From Halorientalis sp. (lineage in GTDB: Archaea; Halobacteriota; Halobacteria; Halobacteriales; Haloarculaceae), in contig NZ_JAQCNH010000092.1 of NCBI RefSeq assembly GCF_028275115.1, forward strand, positions 33,597 to 97,596: a DNA stretch of 64,000 nucleotides. Direction: 5' to 3'. A program made the position numbers and the translations under genes. Of this stretch, positions 8,732-17,730 are shown in pieces. Each line of letters starts with the position of its first letter. The stretch's first letter is position 1. The notes below the pieces were generated by a model. That model was not told where the DNA came from, did not search any database, and saw only the letters and a list, made by a program, of their open reading frames with translations.

Positions 8732-9342
8732 AAGAGGCCGTCGACGTCCGACTCTCGCCGCTGTCGTCGTTGGATGTGCTCCGAGAGTCGCTGGTAGATG
8801 ATACCACGGTGGGCCGGGTCCCGAGCGAAGTCCATGACGAACGTGACGAACGGGCTGGTTCCTGCACCGTCGTCGAGGGCGTCGCGGGCGTACTCGATTC
8901 CCTGCTCGACGACCACCTCGTCGAACTGGCCGTCCTCGGCGTAGACCGCGGCGGCGGCGGCGCTCTCCGCGAAGTCCAGCTCCGAGAGGGCGAGCGCCTC
9001 GCCCTCGTGGGTCAGTTCGAGCGGCCGCGCGCGTTCGATCCGTTCCGGGTCGGCGGCCAGCGCCTGCAGGTACGCTCGGACGCCGGCCAGGTCGACGCCG
9101 CGGTAGTCGGCCGGTAGTCCGGCGAGGTAGTCGCGGGCACTCTCGGTCAGCCCCGTCACACCGGGCCAGTTGCGCTCGCTGGCGTGGTGAACGGCGGCGG
9201 TAAACTGGATGAGACCGTGGAGAAACCGCTCGTCGTCGGTCCCGCTGTCGAGAGCGAGCCAGTGGTCTTCCCAAGCGTCGTGAGCCTCGTGGTAATCGCC
9301 CGCGTTGAAAATCGCGACGCCGGCACGGAGCGCCGTCTCCAT
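8728..9342 (-). CDS. DUF309 family protein
   Basis: 204 residues. The N-terminal helix pair carries the family motif FNAGDYHEAHDAWEDHW at about residues 12-28, followed by a second helical pair (LHGLIQFTAAVHHA). DUF309 proteins are small all-helical proteins of unknown biochemical role, found widely in archaea, firmicutes and plastids. The C-terminal half here is a haloarchaeal extension. The stop codon overlaps the stop of the convergent azf gene. An A+T-rich block at 9390-9420 upstream contains TATA-like words in the right orientation. Confidence 0.82.
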   Translation of the reverse strand: METALRAGVAIFNAGDYHEAHDAWEDHWLALDSGTDDERFLHGLIQFTAAVHHASERNWPGVTGLTESARDYLAGLPADYRGVDLAGVRAYLQALAADPERIERARPLELTHEGEALALSELDFAESAAAAAVYAEDGQFDEVVVEQGIEYARDALDDGAGTSPFVTFVMDFARDPAHRGIIYQRLSEHIQRRQRRESDVDGLF

Positions 9343-9754
9343 ACGTCGCCGTGGATTTCGTCTCTGGTAAGCGTTTGGCTTATCTTCGCTCGTATAAATA
9401 TTTTTAAAACTATTTTACTCTTTTCTACGACCGTCCACCGATATATCCGGGCGTTCGCACAAACAAAAAAAGGGTATTTCGGTTCCGCCTGCGCGCCGGT
9501 GTGAAGCCGGTCAGACCTATCAATACACGAGAACATCGGTGCGTACGTGCTGTACCGACCGGCCGAGTTCGGCGACGGGGCACTGGGCGTCGACGGGGCG
9601 TGTGGACCGACTGCCGACAGCTACAGCGACCACGACGTTGCCGGCCGGGTCGCGAACCACTACAGTTACTCACAGGACGAGAAGGTTGTCTCGACCGGGT
9701 CGTCGACGACTTCGACTGAGTCGGGGGGCCCGACCGCTAGCGGGGAGGCGCCGG
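9343..9754. other. Intergenic region; possible eroded short ORF
   Basis: The left part (9385-9425) is A+T rich and probably carries the DUF309 promoter. From GTG 9547 to about 9760 the plus strand reads in a frame with haloarchaeal codon bias (LYRPAEFGDGALG near the start), but it then runs out of sense into the opposing gene. It has no upstream part and no recognisable family, so I do not call it a gene. Confidence 0.35.
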
Positions 9755-10438
9755 TCAGTCGGCCTCCTCGGTGTCCCGCGGGAGGCGGTCGCGGACGGCC
9801 TCGAGTGCCGACAACACCGGATCCTCGACCTCGATGTCGGTGTACAGGTCTGCCGGGAGCGCCGGCGCGTCGGTCTCTGCCCGGTTCGCGAGCGTCGCTC
9901 GTCGCCTGGCGGCGTGGCGACGACAGCGCCGGTCGAGCGACGCGAGTCGAGCCTCGTCGGTGCTGGATTCGACCGCGAGCAGGTCACGAGCGACGGCTTC
10001 CGTCCGGTCCAGCGTCGCCAGCTCCGCGTCGATGGCTTCGATTCGGTCGACGCGGTGCTCGTGGGCCGTGGTCGCGGCGTCGAGGACCGCCGATTGTAGC
10101 GCGGGCGTGAGGCGGGCCGCCCACCGGATTTCGGCCCGGGTCGGCCGGGGGAGCAGGTCGTCGAAGGCGGGGACCGACGCGTCGTCTTCCTCGGCGTGTG
10201 GAACTGTCATGACGGTTCCGTCGTAGGCGGCGCGGAGCGCCGGCGGTCCGGGTTCGGTTCGGGCCGTCATCGACAGGACGGAGCCGGGCGCGTCGGTGGC
10301 TTCGACGGTCGGCAGCGTCTCGACGCGCCGACAGAACTGGTCGAAGGCGTCGCGTTCGTCGACCAGGTGACGACGGCGGACCCGGAGCCGGTGCCGAGCA
10401 TCGTCGAGCGGTTCGAGCGGGTGGGTCGTCCCCGACAT
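9755..10438 (-). CDS. Haloarchaeal conserved protein of unknown function (DUF7260-like)
   Basis: 227 residues, soluble, mainly helical with arginine-rich amphipathic stretches (DARHRLRVRRRHLVDER at the N terminus, LDRRCRRHAARRRATL near the C terminus) and probable coiled coils between. No catalytic motif or membrane segment is visible. It resembles a family restricted to Halobacteria, often annotated as DUF7260; that label is from memory. Its ATG lies next to the stop of the metallophosphoesterase, so the two are translated as one unit and may share a pathway. Confidence 0.65.
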   Translation of the reverse strand: MSGTTHPLEPLDDARHRLRVRRRHLVDERDAFDQFCRRVETLPTVEATDAPGSVLSMTARTEPGPPALRAAYDGTVMTVPHAEEDDASVPAFDDLLPRPTRAEIRWAARLTPALQSAVLDAATTAHEHRVDRIEAIDAELATLDRTEAVARDLLAVESSTDEARLASLDRRCRRHAARRRATLANRAETDAPALPADLYTDIEVEDPVLSALEAVRDRLPRDTEEAD

Positions 10439-10439
10439 C

Positions 10440-11393
10440 TCACTGGTTGGGGGACGCTCGTTCGCCGGTGGCAGCGGTCGTACTGGACCGGTCGTCGACG
10501 AGCGGAAAGCGACTCAACGCGCCGCGATCGGCGCGGTCGGCGACCCACTGCCCTTTGCTGTCACCGTCGTTGGCGGAGGCGTAAGCCTCCTCGAATCCAG
10601 TGCGGTCCGCCAGTGGGACCAAGTCGACGGTCGTGCCGCTGGCGCCGACCCGGACGTGCAGGAACGCCTGTGGGAGCGAACAGACCGCAGGGGCTATTAC
10701 CTCACGGACCCCACTCAGTGCGCCGGTCCCTGGCCAGTGGCGTGAACCCGACACGACCAGTTCGACACCGCCCGCCTCGAGAACGCGTGCCAACTCTTGA
10801 GCGTTCCCGGTCGGCCTGGCCACGGGCGGGTCGTCGCCCGGAGCGGGAGTCAGCGCATGGTGACAGAGGACGACCGGCCGTTCGAGCGCGGGGAGGATTG
10901 ATTCGAGCCAGTCGAGCTGCGTCGGGGAGACGAAGCCGCGGTCGGCCCCAGCTGTCACGGTGTCGATACCCACGAGGTCGACCCCGCTCACACGCTCGAC
11001 GAACGGGTATCGACTGTTGGCGAAGCGGTCGGCAAACGTCCCGACCGGCGGCGTTCGGTGTCCGTCCTCGGGTCGTGGCAAATCGTGCGTACCCGGGACC
11101 GCCAGGACCGGTGCGTTCGCCTCGTCGAGCAGCGCCGCGGCTCGGTCGAACTCCTGCGGTGCCCCATCTTTGGTCAGATCGCCTGCGACAGCGACCGCGT
11201 CCACGTCCAGCCGGTTGGCCGCCGTGAGAGCCGTCCGGAGTCGCTCGACGGTCCGATGGAAGACCTTCCACGTCCCCGTCGCCCACGGCGTCACGTGCGG
11301 ATCCGCCAACACCGCGAGACTCGTCGGTTTCGCGGCTGTCGGCCCGTCGAGTCGTGCCAGGGTCGGCCCCGGAGCGCTCCGGTAGAGCATCAC
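10440..11393 (-). CDS. Calcineurin-like metallophosphoesterase
   Basis: 317 residues with the metal-binding series of this superfamily: D-x-H (LADPHVT), GDL (VAGDLTKDG), GTHD in place of the usual GN[HD], CHHAL, and a late GSRHWPG where G-x-H is expected. Members hydrolyse phosphomonoesters or diesters with two divalent metals; the substrate cannot be told here. The GTHD substitution removes the common Asn that bridges the metal and phosphate, so activity may be unusual. ATG 11390 is a possible alternative to 11393. It is followed at once by the DUF7260-like gene. Confidence 0.82.
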   Translation of the reverse strand: MMLYRSAPGPTLARLDGPTAAKPTSLAVLADPHVTPWATGTWKVFHRTVERLRTALTAANRLDVDAVAVAGDLTKDGAPQEFDRAAALLDEANAPVLAVPGTHDLPRPEDGHRTPPVGTFADRFANSRYPFVERVSGVDLVGIDTVTAGADRGFVSPTQLDWLESILPALERPVVLCHHALTPAPGDDPPVARPTGNAQELARVLEAGGVELVVSGSRHWPGTGALSGVREVIAPAVCSLPQAFLHVRVGASGTTVDLVPLADRTGFEEAYASANDGDSKGQWVADRADRGALSRFPLVDDRSSTTAATGERASPNQ

Positions 11394-11596
11394 CGTATCC
11401 TGATTTCTGATTCCAGATAAACATATTGTAATTCTTATATTTTAGACTACGTTTGGCACTCCGAAGTATAGAGCGATACATACTACACTGCATCAAAACT
11501 GTCCTGAGGGGGTCTCCGCAAACGTAGCGGGCGGGGCCCGTCAGTACGTAAACAACGGAACGAGCGCTCACCGGGTGAGTAATCGCGAGGAGTGAA

Positions 11597-11669
11597 CGTC
11601 CTGACGGAGATTTGAACTCCGGTCCCTGGCTCCGCAAGCCAAGAGGATAGTCCACTACCCTACCAGGAC
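11597..11669 (-). tRNA. tRNA-Arg (GCG)
   Basis: Cloverleaf on the minus strand: 7-bp acceptor (gtcctgg with tcaggac, one G-U), D arm with gggtagtggactatcc, anticodon stem ttggc/gccag with loop ttgcgga giving GCG, T arm cggag-ttcaaat-ctccg, discriminator G, no encoded CCA. It decodes CGC and CGU. Confidence 0.93.
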
Positions 11670-11819
11670 TCACTTTTTAATATCGTAGTTGTGAATAAAT
11701 GGGTTACGGTTCACCCATCGTCCGGTTCGTCGCGGACTCGGGTTCACACGGTGGCCGTGAGAAGGTGCATTTCTTCTGGAAATCAGCATTCTTATGAAAC
11801 TAGAAGTTGGAACTCTGAT

Positions 11820-12434
11820 ATGACCAGACAGGTCGCGGGGCAGGGTGTAACGTCGGTCACCGAACGGCTGGCCGACGCGTCGAACATCTTGGTGATGGCG
11901 CCGTCGTTTCCGGACGGCGCGGCCGGCGTTTGCGTCGATTTTCTCGGCGGTGACGACCCAGCAGCGACGTCGGTACTCGGGCTAACGTACACGCAGTCGC
12001 CGGGAAAGTGGGCGGCCGACTACGAGCGGGACAGGGGGACGCCGCCCGCCGACGGAACAGTCATCAGCGTCGGCGACTGGGGTGCCGAGACCGAGGCGGA
12101 GGCGAGTCAGTGGACGTTGGAGGCCGTCGAGCATGCCGGCGACCTGACCGCACTCGGCGTCACGCTCAGCCAACACCTCACGACGGACGAGCAGTCGAGG
12201 CGCCAGCGGCTCTGTTTCGATTCGCTGACCGCCCTCCTGCAGTTCGTGGAGTTGGAGCGTGCCTTCCAGTTCCTCCACGTCGTGACGGGCCGGGTGAGGT
12301 CCGCCGGCGCCGTCGGACACTACCACCTCGACCCCGAGGCGCACGACGAGCAGACGCTGGAGACGGTCCGCGGGTTGTTCGACGCCGTCGTCGAGGTCGA
12401 CGGGAACGGCGACTGGACGGTCACCAGCCAGTGA
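11820..12434 (+). CDS. Haloarchaeal DUF7504-like protein (inactive RecA-fold regulator)
   Basis: 204 residues. The layout (N-terminal ASNILVMAPSF strand, middle VGVTLSQHL region, FDSLTALLQFVELERAFQFLHVVTGRV, acidic tail with DGNGDW) matches a common haloarchaeal family related to KaiC/RecA ATPases but without a Walker A lysine. Such proteins are often near sensor or regulatory genes; function unknown. I start at ATG 11820; the upstream in-frame extension overlaps an A+T-rich promoter-like stretch and does not look coding. The preceding tRNA lies on the other strand. Confidence 0.65.
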   Translation: MTRQVAGQGVTSVTERLADASNILVMAPSFPDGAAGVCVDFLGGDDPAATSVLGLTYTQSPGKWAADYERDRGTPPADGTVISVGDWGAETEAEASQWTLEAVEHAGDLTALGVTLSQHLTTDEQSRRQRLCFDSLTALLQFVELERAFQFLHVVTGRVRSAGAVGHYHLDPEAHDEQTLETVRGLFDAVVEVDGNGDWTVTSQ

Positions 12435-12493
12435 CACAAACGCGCGTTTGAGCCTCCACAATACCCTTTTTCTGGGCGAGCGACGGGACAGCT

Positions 12494-13138
12494 ATGCACC
12501 GACGCAGATTTCTCGCAGTGACCGCGTCCACAACCGCACTCGGTCTCGCCGGCTGTACACAGGAGTCCGGTGACAGAGGCGGGAACGCCGGCACGGAGAC
12601 GGGTCCCGGTGACGGCGGGCCGGGGAGCCAACCGGAGGGGACGGACAGCGGAACCGAGACGGACACGCCCGAAACGAAAACGTCGGGCGGCGAGGGCGAC
12701 GGCGCCGGGGGTGCGAGCGAGCAGGCCTGGGGGGGCGGTGGCCGCAGAGACGGCGTCACCTACGGTTTCAGTTCACGGAGTCCGGCGGTCGGCGAGAATC
12801 GAGACGTGGCCGAGGTCACTTTCGACACGGACGCCGGCGAGGTGCTCGTCGACGGGACGGTCAGTGGGAACAACAGCTGCAGGCGGGCGGCTCTCGGCTC
12901 GCTCGAATACGACGAGTCGGCGGGAGAGCTCACGGTCAGCGTCGAGACCACGGACATCGAGGGCTGTGAGGCGGGCGCACAGGCCCTCGTCGGTATCGAC
13001 TACGACGGACGTTTCGAGGTCGACGGCGAACTCCCGTCGGAGGTGACGGTCAGCCACGACGGGCAGGTCGTCGCGGGTGCGGCCCACGAGAGTTCGAGCG
13101 TGTCGGCGACCGTCCAGCCGACGACTACCACGGAGTGA
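12494..13138 (+). CDS. Tat-exported lipoprotein, unknown function
   Basis: 214 residues. The N terminus has a twin-arginine signal (HRRRFLAVTAS) and a lipobox (LAGC, Cys about residue 20), so the protein should be exported folded and anchored by lipid outside the cell. After a Gly/Glu/Thr-rich linker of some 55 residues, a small beta-rich domain contains two cysteines (NNSCRRAALG and DIEGCEAG) that could pair. No enzyme motif is visible. Linker and tail (VQPTTTTE) look like typical haloarchaeal surface-protein spacers with O-glycosylation potential. Confidence 0.75.
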   Translation: MHRRRFLAVTASTTALGLAGCTQESGDRGGNAGTETGPGDGGPGSQPEGTDSGTETDTPETKTSGGEGDGAGGASEQAWGGGGRRDGVTYGFSSRSPAVGENRDVAEVTFDTDAGEVLVDGTVSGNNSCRRAALGSLEYDESAGELTVSVETTDIEGCEAGAQALVGIDYDGRFEVDGELPSEVTVSHDGQVVAGAAHESSSVSATVQPTTTTE

Positions 13139-13247
13139 CCGCGCGGTGCCAGACGTAGATTTAAATCCGAACGCGAGGCAGTCTTCGATATGGCTCGGAG
13201 CATGTCGAAACCGCCGGAGGGAGACGGGTCGAGACGCCGACGGCAAC

Positions 13248-13255
13248 GCTTAAAC
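13248..13255 (+). promoter_or_regulatory. TATA-like box of the RPA gene
   Basis: gcttaaac lies 30-37 nt before ATG 13285, supporting that start and a short leader. Confidence 0.4.
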
Positions 13256-13284
13256 GGAGTCCAGCCGTGCACTGGGACAGACAG

Positions 13285-14733
13285 ATGGGCGCGCTAGAGG
13301 ACATCTACGCGGATCTGGAGACCGACGAGGTATCCGAGGAGGAGTTCCGGGAGGCCGTCGAGCAGAAGATCGAACAGATGGGGGGCCTCGCGGACGAGGA
13401 GACCGCGGCCATGCTCATCGCTCACGAGCTCGCGGACGGAGAGGTAAACGGGGTCGCGGACATCGAACCCGGGATGGACGAGGTGAAGTTTATCGCGAAG
13501 GTGATGGCCGTCGGCGACCTCCGGACGTTCGAGCGCGACGGTGAGGACGAGGACGGTCGCGTTATCAACGTCGAGGTCGCGGACGAGACCGGTTCGATCA
13601 CCCTCTCGTTCTGGGATGCGGAGGCCGTCTCTGTCGACGAGGGCCAGCTCGAAGTCGGTTCGGTCCTCCGGATCAAAGGCCGACCGACGGACGGCTACAA
13701 CGGGCTGGAAGTCAGCGTCGACAAGGCCGAACCGGACCAGGACGAGGAAATCGACGTCCAGCCGGGGGGAACGACGAATATCGAGGCGCTGACACTGGGC
13801 CAGTCCGACGTGAACGTTCGTGGTCTCGTCCTCGATACGGAGTCTGTCCGTACCTTCGACCGCGACGACGGCACGGAGGGTCGGGTCGCGAACCTGTCGC
13901 TGGGTGACGAGGCCGGGCGAATCCGCGTGACGCTGTGGGACGAGCGAGCCGACCGTGCCGAGGAGCTATCGGCCGGAACGGCCGTCGAGGTCGTCGACGG
14001 CTACGTCCGCGAGCGTGACGGGGACCTCGAACTGCACGTCGGCGAGCGTGGCGCGGTCGAGGTAGTCGAGGAGACCGTCGAGTTCACGCCCGAGACGGCA
14101 CCTATCGACAGCATCGAGATCGGACAGTCCGTCGATATCGGCGGCGTGATTCGGAGTGCCGACCCCAAGCGGACCTTCGACCGCGACGACGGCTCGGAGG
14201 GGCAGGTTCGCAACGTCCGCGTGCAGGACGAGACAGGCGACATCCGCGTGGCGCTGTGGGGCGACAAGGCCGACAAGGAGATTCAGCCCGGCGACGAGGT
14301 CTTCTTCGCAGACGTGGAAATCGACGACGGCTGGCAGGACGACCTCGAGGCCTCCGCGAACTGGCGGTCGACGGTGGTCGTCCTCGAAGACGGGGCGACG
14401 ACCAAGCCAAGCGGTAGCGGTGCCGCAGCCGAACAGGGCGCTGCCGAGACCGGCTTGGACGCGTTCGCCGACGGAGAGTCGGCCGAGAGCGACGGCGGGA
14501 CGGCGGCGACCACACTCGAGGCAGCAGGGAGCGACGCGGGCGACGACACGAGCGACGCCGGAGAGGTCGTCGAGTTCACCGGGACGGTCGTCCAGACGGG
14601 TGAGCCGGTCGTACTCGACGACGGTGAGCAGACGATGAGCGTCGAGACGGGCGCGACGCTTCAGCTCGGACAGGAAGTGACCGCGCGCGGCCAGCTATCG
14701 GACGGACGACTGGACGCCGACGACGTGTTCTAG
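13285..14733 (+). CDS. rpa: Replication protein A, multi-OB single-strand DNA-binding protein
   Basis: 482 residues. After a helical N terminus come three OB folds that repeat the pattern RTF-x-R-x-D-G ... V-x-N-x-x-x-D-E-x-G-x-I-x-x-x-x-W at about residues 65-165, 170-270 and 275-370, then a disordered acidic linker (about 375-430) and a short fourth OB-like end. It should coat single-stranded DNA in replication and repair. The second and third OB folds share the words TFDRDDG and EG-[RQ]-V, pointing to internal duplication. It stands upstream of the histone and deacetylase genes. Confidence 0.9.
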   Translation: MGALEDIYADLETDEVSEEEFREAVEQKIEQMGGLADEETAAMLIAHELADGEVNGVADIEPGMDEVKFIAKVMAVGDLRTFERDGEDEDGRVINVEVADETGSITLSFWDAEAVSVDEGQLEVGSVLRIKGRPTDGYNGLEVSVDKAEPDQDEEIDVQPGGTTNIEALTLGQSDVNVRGLVLDTESVRTFDRDDGTEGRVANLSLGDEAGRIRVTLWDERADRAEELSAGTAVEVVDGYVRERDGDLELHVGERGAVEVVEETVEFTPETAPIDSIEIGQSVDIGGVIRSADPKRTFDRDDGSEGQVRNVRVQDETGDIRVALWGDKADKEIQPGDEVFFADVEIDDGWQDDLEASANWRSTVVVLEDGATTKPSGSGAAAEQGAAETGLDAFADGESAESDGGTAATTLEAAGSDAGDDTSDAGEVVEFTGTVVQTGEPVVLDDGEQTMSVETGATLQLGQEVTARGQLSDGRLDADDVF

Positions 14734-14760
14734 TGGCTGAGCGGGCGCGAACTGACTCAC

Positions 14761-14773
14761 GGAAAGTCTTAAG
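14761..14773 (+). promoter_or_regulatory. BRE and TATA-like box of the histone operon
   Basis: ggaaagtcttaag: a purine-rich BRE-like word followed by cttaag, 25-30 nt before the histone ATG at 14798. Confidence 0.5.
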
Positions 14774-14797
14774 ACTGCGACAGTCCCGGTATGCGGT

Positions 14798-15238
14798 ATG
14801 AGCGTCGAGCTCCCGTTCGCGCCGGTCGATACGGTCATCCGACGGAACGCAGGGACGCTTCGGGTCAGCGCCGAGGCGGCCGAGGAACTGGCGCGGCGGA
14901 TCCAGCAACGGGGTGCACGCCTCGCCATCGACGCCGCCGAGCGAGCGACCGCCGACGGGCGGAAGACGTTGATGGCGTCGGATTTCGGCGTTTCGTCTGT
15001 GCCAGACAAGAATGCGCTCGAGCTCCCTATCGCACCGGTCGACCGGATTGCGCGGCTCGACATCGACGACTCCTATCGGGTATCGATGGACGCCCGGATC
15101 GCGCTGGCCGATCGACTGGAGTCGTTCGCCGACGACGTGGCCGCCGCCGCGACCGCGTTGGCTCGCCACGCCGAACGTCGAACCGTCAAGGCCGACGACG
15201 TCGAGACGTACTTCGAGCTCGCACAGTATTTCGGATGA
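14798..15238 (+). CDS. hstA: Archaeal doublet histone
   Basis: 146 residues made of two histone folds in one chain: fold 1 begins ELPFAPVDTVIRRNAG and fold 2 ELPIAPVDRIARLDID, each continuing with the long central helix. Each fold resembles a single archaeal histone, so one chain replaces a dimer, as in other haloarchaea. It should bind or bend DNA; in Halobacteria histones are low in abundance and act more like regulators than bulk packaging proteins. Its stop overlaps the ATG of the deacetylase gene (ATGA). This pairing with a deacetylase is conserved in haloarchaea as far as I recall. Confidence 0.93.
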   Translation: MSVELPFAPVDTVIRRNAGTLRVSAEAAEELARRIQQRGARLAIDAAERATADGRKTLMASDFGVSSVPDKNALELPIAPVDRIARLDIDDSYRVSMDARIALADRLESFADDVAAAATALARHAERRTVKADDVETYFELAQYFG

Positions 15239-16245
15239 ACTTCGGCTATCACGAGGACTGTCTCGAACATCAGACCGGTTACCGCCACCCGGAGAGCCCC
15301 GACCGTCTCCGGGCGATCCGGCGGTCGCTCTCACGCGAGCACGGCGTCGAGTACGTCGCCGCCGATCCCGCTCCCGAGTCGGCCGTCACCGCCGTCCACG
15401 ATGCCGGCTACGTCAGCGCAATCAAGGAATTCTGCGAGGACGGGGGCGGCGACTGGGACGACGACACCGTCGCCGTCGAGGCGACCTGGGACGCCGCGCT
15501 GGCCGCGGCCGGCCAGGCGGTGTGGGCCGGAGAGCGCGCACTGGCCGGCGACGACGGCCGAGACACGCCCTTCGCGCTGGGCCGCCCGCCGGGTCACCAC
15601 GCCGTCGAAACCGATGCTATGGGCTTTTGTTTCGTGAACAACACTGCCGTCGCCGCGCGGGCGGCCACCGACGACGGCGACGCCGACCGCGTCGCCATCC
15701 TCGACTGGGACGTCCACCACGGCAACGGTATCCACGACATCTTCTACGACGTCGACGACGTGTACTACGCTTCGATCCACGAGGACGGGCTCTACCCCGG
15801 CAGCGGCGACGTGGACGAGACCGGCGAGGGCGACGGTGACGGAACGATACTGAACGTGCCGCTCCTGCCGGGCTGTGGCGACGCCGACTACTGCACCGCC
15901 ATCGACGAGTTCGTCGGCCCGGAGTTCGTCGCGTTCGACCCGGACCTGATCCTGGTGAGCGCCGGTTTCGACGCCCATCGTCACGACCCAATCTCGCGGA
16001 TGCGCGTCTCGACGGAGGGGTATGGCGCGTTCACTGCCCGGATGCGCGACATCGCCGACGAGGCCGGCGCCGGCCTCGGGTTCGTGCTGGAGGGGGGCTA
16101 CGGCCTCGATACGCTCGCTGAGAGCGTCACGATGGTCCACGAGGTGTTCGACGGACGCGAACCGGTCACGACCGACGAGGAGGTCAAAGACCGCGCGAAA
16201 ACGGTGTTTGCGGACCTGCGTTATCAGGGTTTCGGCGAGAAGTAA
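15235..16245 (+). CDS. hdaI: Histone deacetylase-like zinc amidohydrolase
   Basis: 336 residues, class II-like. Catalytic features are all present: tandem histidines H121-H122 (GRPPGHH), metal ligands in DWDVHHGNG and in SAGFDAH, and the EGGY loop near the C terminus. It would remove acyl groups from lysine side chains or related substrates such as polyamines. ATG 15235 overlaps the histone stop, so the two are translationally coupled. The 3' end overlaps the convergent cca gene by 22 nt. Whether the histone itself is the substrate is unknown; haloarchaeal histones lack the long tails of eukaryotic ones. Confidence 0.9.
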   Translation: MNFGYHEDCLEHQTGYRHPESPDRLRAIRRSLSREHGVEYVAADPAPESAVTAVHDAGYVSAIKEFCEDGGGDWDDDTVAVEATWDAALAAAGQAVWAGERALAGDDGRDTPFALGRPPGHHAVETDAMGFCFVNNTAVAARAATDDGDADRVAILDWDVHHGNGIHDIFYDVDDVYYASIHEDGLYPGSGDVDETGEGDGDGTILNVPLLPGCGDADYCTAIDEFVGPEFVAFDPDLILVSAGFDAHRHDPISRMRVSTEGYGAFTARMRDIADEAGAGLGFVLEGGYGLDTLAESVTMVHEVFDGREPVTTDEEVKDRAKTVFADLRYQGFGEK

Positions 16246-17630
16246 CGGGCGAGTTCCGTCCCGAAGTCGGTGGCCAGTGTCGCGACGTCGTCACCGACCA
16301 GCACCTCGTAGCCGTCCGCCAGCGCGTTCCCGATGCGTGCGCCAAGCGCGACCTCGAAGACCGCATCACTCGTCAAGAAGTCACGGGCGCTGGTGAACGC
16401 TCGTTCTCGTTCGACGACGTACCGGTCGTCGGCGACGAACGGACCGTACGGCGGTTCCTCGTGCGTCCCGTTCGGCGGCGTCCGGTTGCTGTCGTCCGTC
16501 TCGGCGCCGGCCGCGGCGTACTTCCCGTAGAACTCGCGAGCGTGGTCGCGAACGTGGACTGGCGGGCCGTCGTGGCGCTCGACTGTGGGCCGTTCGGCGA
16601 CGGCGAGTTCCAGAAAGAGGACTGCCCGGTCGTCGGCGAAGGCGGCGCTACGGAACACGTCGAACCCGCGTCGGTCGAGTTCGGCGACGACGCCCCGGCG
16701 GGACTTTCGGAGCTGTGGCCAGAGCTGGTCGTCGACGAGGGCTGGTGCGTCGAAGGCGACGGCGACCGGCGTCGTCCCGCGGGCGGTGACGGCCTCGCGG
16801 ACAGCAGCGGCATCGAGTGGGGCAGGCTCGTCGGGTTCGAACAGGTCCTCGCGAGGGTCGGCCAGCAGCTCGCGGGCGTAATGCTGGAGACGGGCGACGT
16901 TCGCGGGAGAGAGCGCGGCGGCGACATTGCGCTCGGGGTCGGTGGGGTCGATGACGACGAGAGGGTCCTCGAACGTCGCCTCCCCGTGGGCTGCCGGGTC
17001 GAGTTCGACCGGCGGGTGCCAGTCGGCGGCGGCTTTTAATATGGAGTGGAGTCCGCCGTACTCCAGCACGAGCAGTTCCGTCAGGTAGCCAGAGAGCCCG
17101 CGGGTCCTCAGGTCGGCGCCGTAGACGCCAACCCCCTTCAGGAAGGCTTTCGCGACGCGCACGTCGGCAGCGGTATCGTCGTCCAGTCGCTCCTCAAGAT
17201 AGGCAGTGTGGAAGGGGGTGCGGTCCACGGCCGACTGGATGGCGGTGGCGTTGGCCACATCGTAACAGGGCACCAGGTCGACAGAGAAGCCCTCGAACTC
17301 GCCGACGATGTAGGGGTGTTCGGCGTACTCCTCGCGGCCCTCGGGGAGGGCTTGGCGGCCGATCCGGAGGCCGTACTCCTCGAGGCGTTCACGTTCTAGG
17401 TCGGCGGGGAAGCGGACGAAAAGGTCCACGTCGCGGTCGCCGGCCAGCCAGGTGCCACGGGCGGTGGAGCCGACCAGCACCACGTCGGTCTCGACGGACA
17501 GTTCGGCGGCGGCGGCCTCGGTGCGCTCGGTGAGGCGTTCGGTGACCGCCTCGAGTCGCGCGCGCTCGTCGTCGTCGGGTGTGACGCGGTCGTGGACGGC
17601 GGCGACGACCGCGTCGAACTCCGCACTCAT
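16224..17630 (-). CDS. cca: CCA-adding enzyme (archaeal class I tRNA nucleotidyltransferase)
   Basis: 468 residues, the usual size. The nucleotidyltransferase motif is VGSTARGTWLAGDRDVDLF with the two metal-binding aspartates, and the third acid follows in FSVDLVPCY. It adds CCA to tRNA 3' ends without a nucleic acid template. This fits the window: none of the tRNA genes here encodes CCA. The C-terminal half is the archaeal body and tail domain. It is convergent with, and overlaps, the deacetylase gene. Confidence 0.93.
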   Translation of the reverse strand: MSAEFDAVVAAVHDRVTPDDDERARLEAVTERLTERTEAAAAELSVETDVVLVGSTARGTWLAGDRDVDLFVRFPADLERERLEEYGLRIGRQALPEGREEYAEHPYIVGEFEGFSVDLVPCYDVANATAIQSAVDRTPFHTAYLEERLDDDTAADVRVAKAFLKGVGVYGADLRTRGLSGYLTELLVLEYGGLHSILKAAADWHPPVELDPAAHGEATFEDPLVVIDPTDPERNVAAALSPANVARLQHYARELLADPREDLFEPDEPAPLDAAAVREAVTARGTTPVAVAFDAPALVDDQLWPQLRKSRRGVVAELDRRGFDVFRSAAFADDRAVLFLELAVAERPTVERHDGPPVHVRDHAREFYGKYAAAGAETDDSNRTPPNGTHEEPPYGPFVADDRYVVERERAFTSARDFLTSDAVFEVALGARIGNALADGYEVLVGDDVATLATDFGTELARYFSPKP

Positions 17631-17690
17631 GCAGGGCCGTATCCGGCGACCCCGTGAAAGCGTGTCGATGCTGCCCGAAAGCGAAAGCCC

Positions 17691-17700
17691 TATTAAATAA
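17691..17700 (+). promoter_or_regulatory. TATA box of tRNA-Asn
   Basis: tattaaataa, preceded by a purine-rich BRE-like word (cgaaag), 31-40 nt before the tRNA 5' end. Confidence 0.6.
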
Positions 17701-17730
17701 CTCCGGCTACTCAGGAGTGCTTGCGAACGT

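Noticed and set aside
7922..9274. Long minus-strand open frame across azf and DUF309 genes
   Set aside because: Antisense to azf for most of its length and out of frame with DUF309; Arg-rich composition is typical of a shadow frame.
10196..11227. Long plus-strand open frame opposite the metallophosphoesterase
   Set aside because: Arg/Pro/Gly-rich with no family pattern; a mirror of the G+C-rich coding strand, where the opposite frame has clear catalytic motifs.
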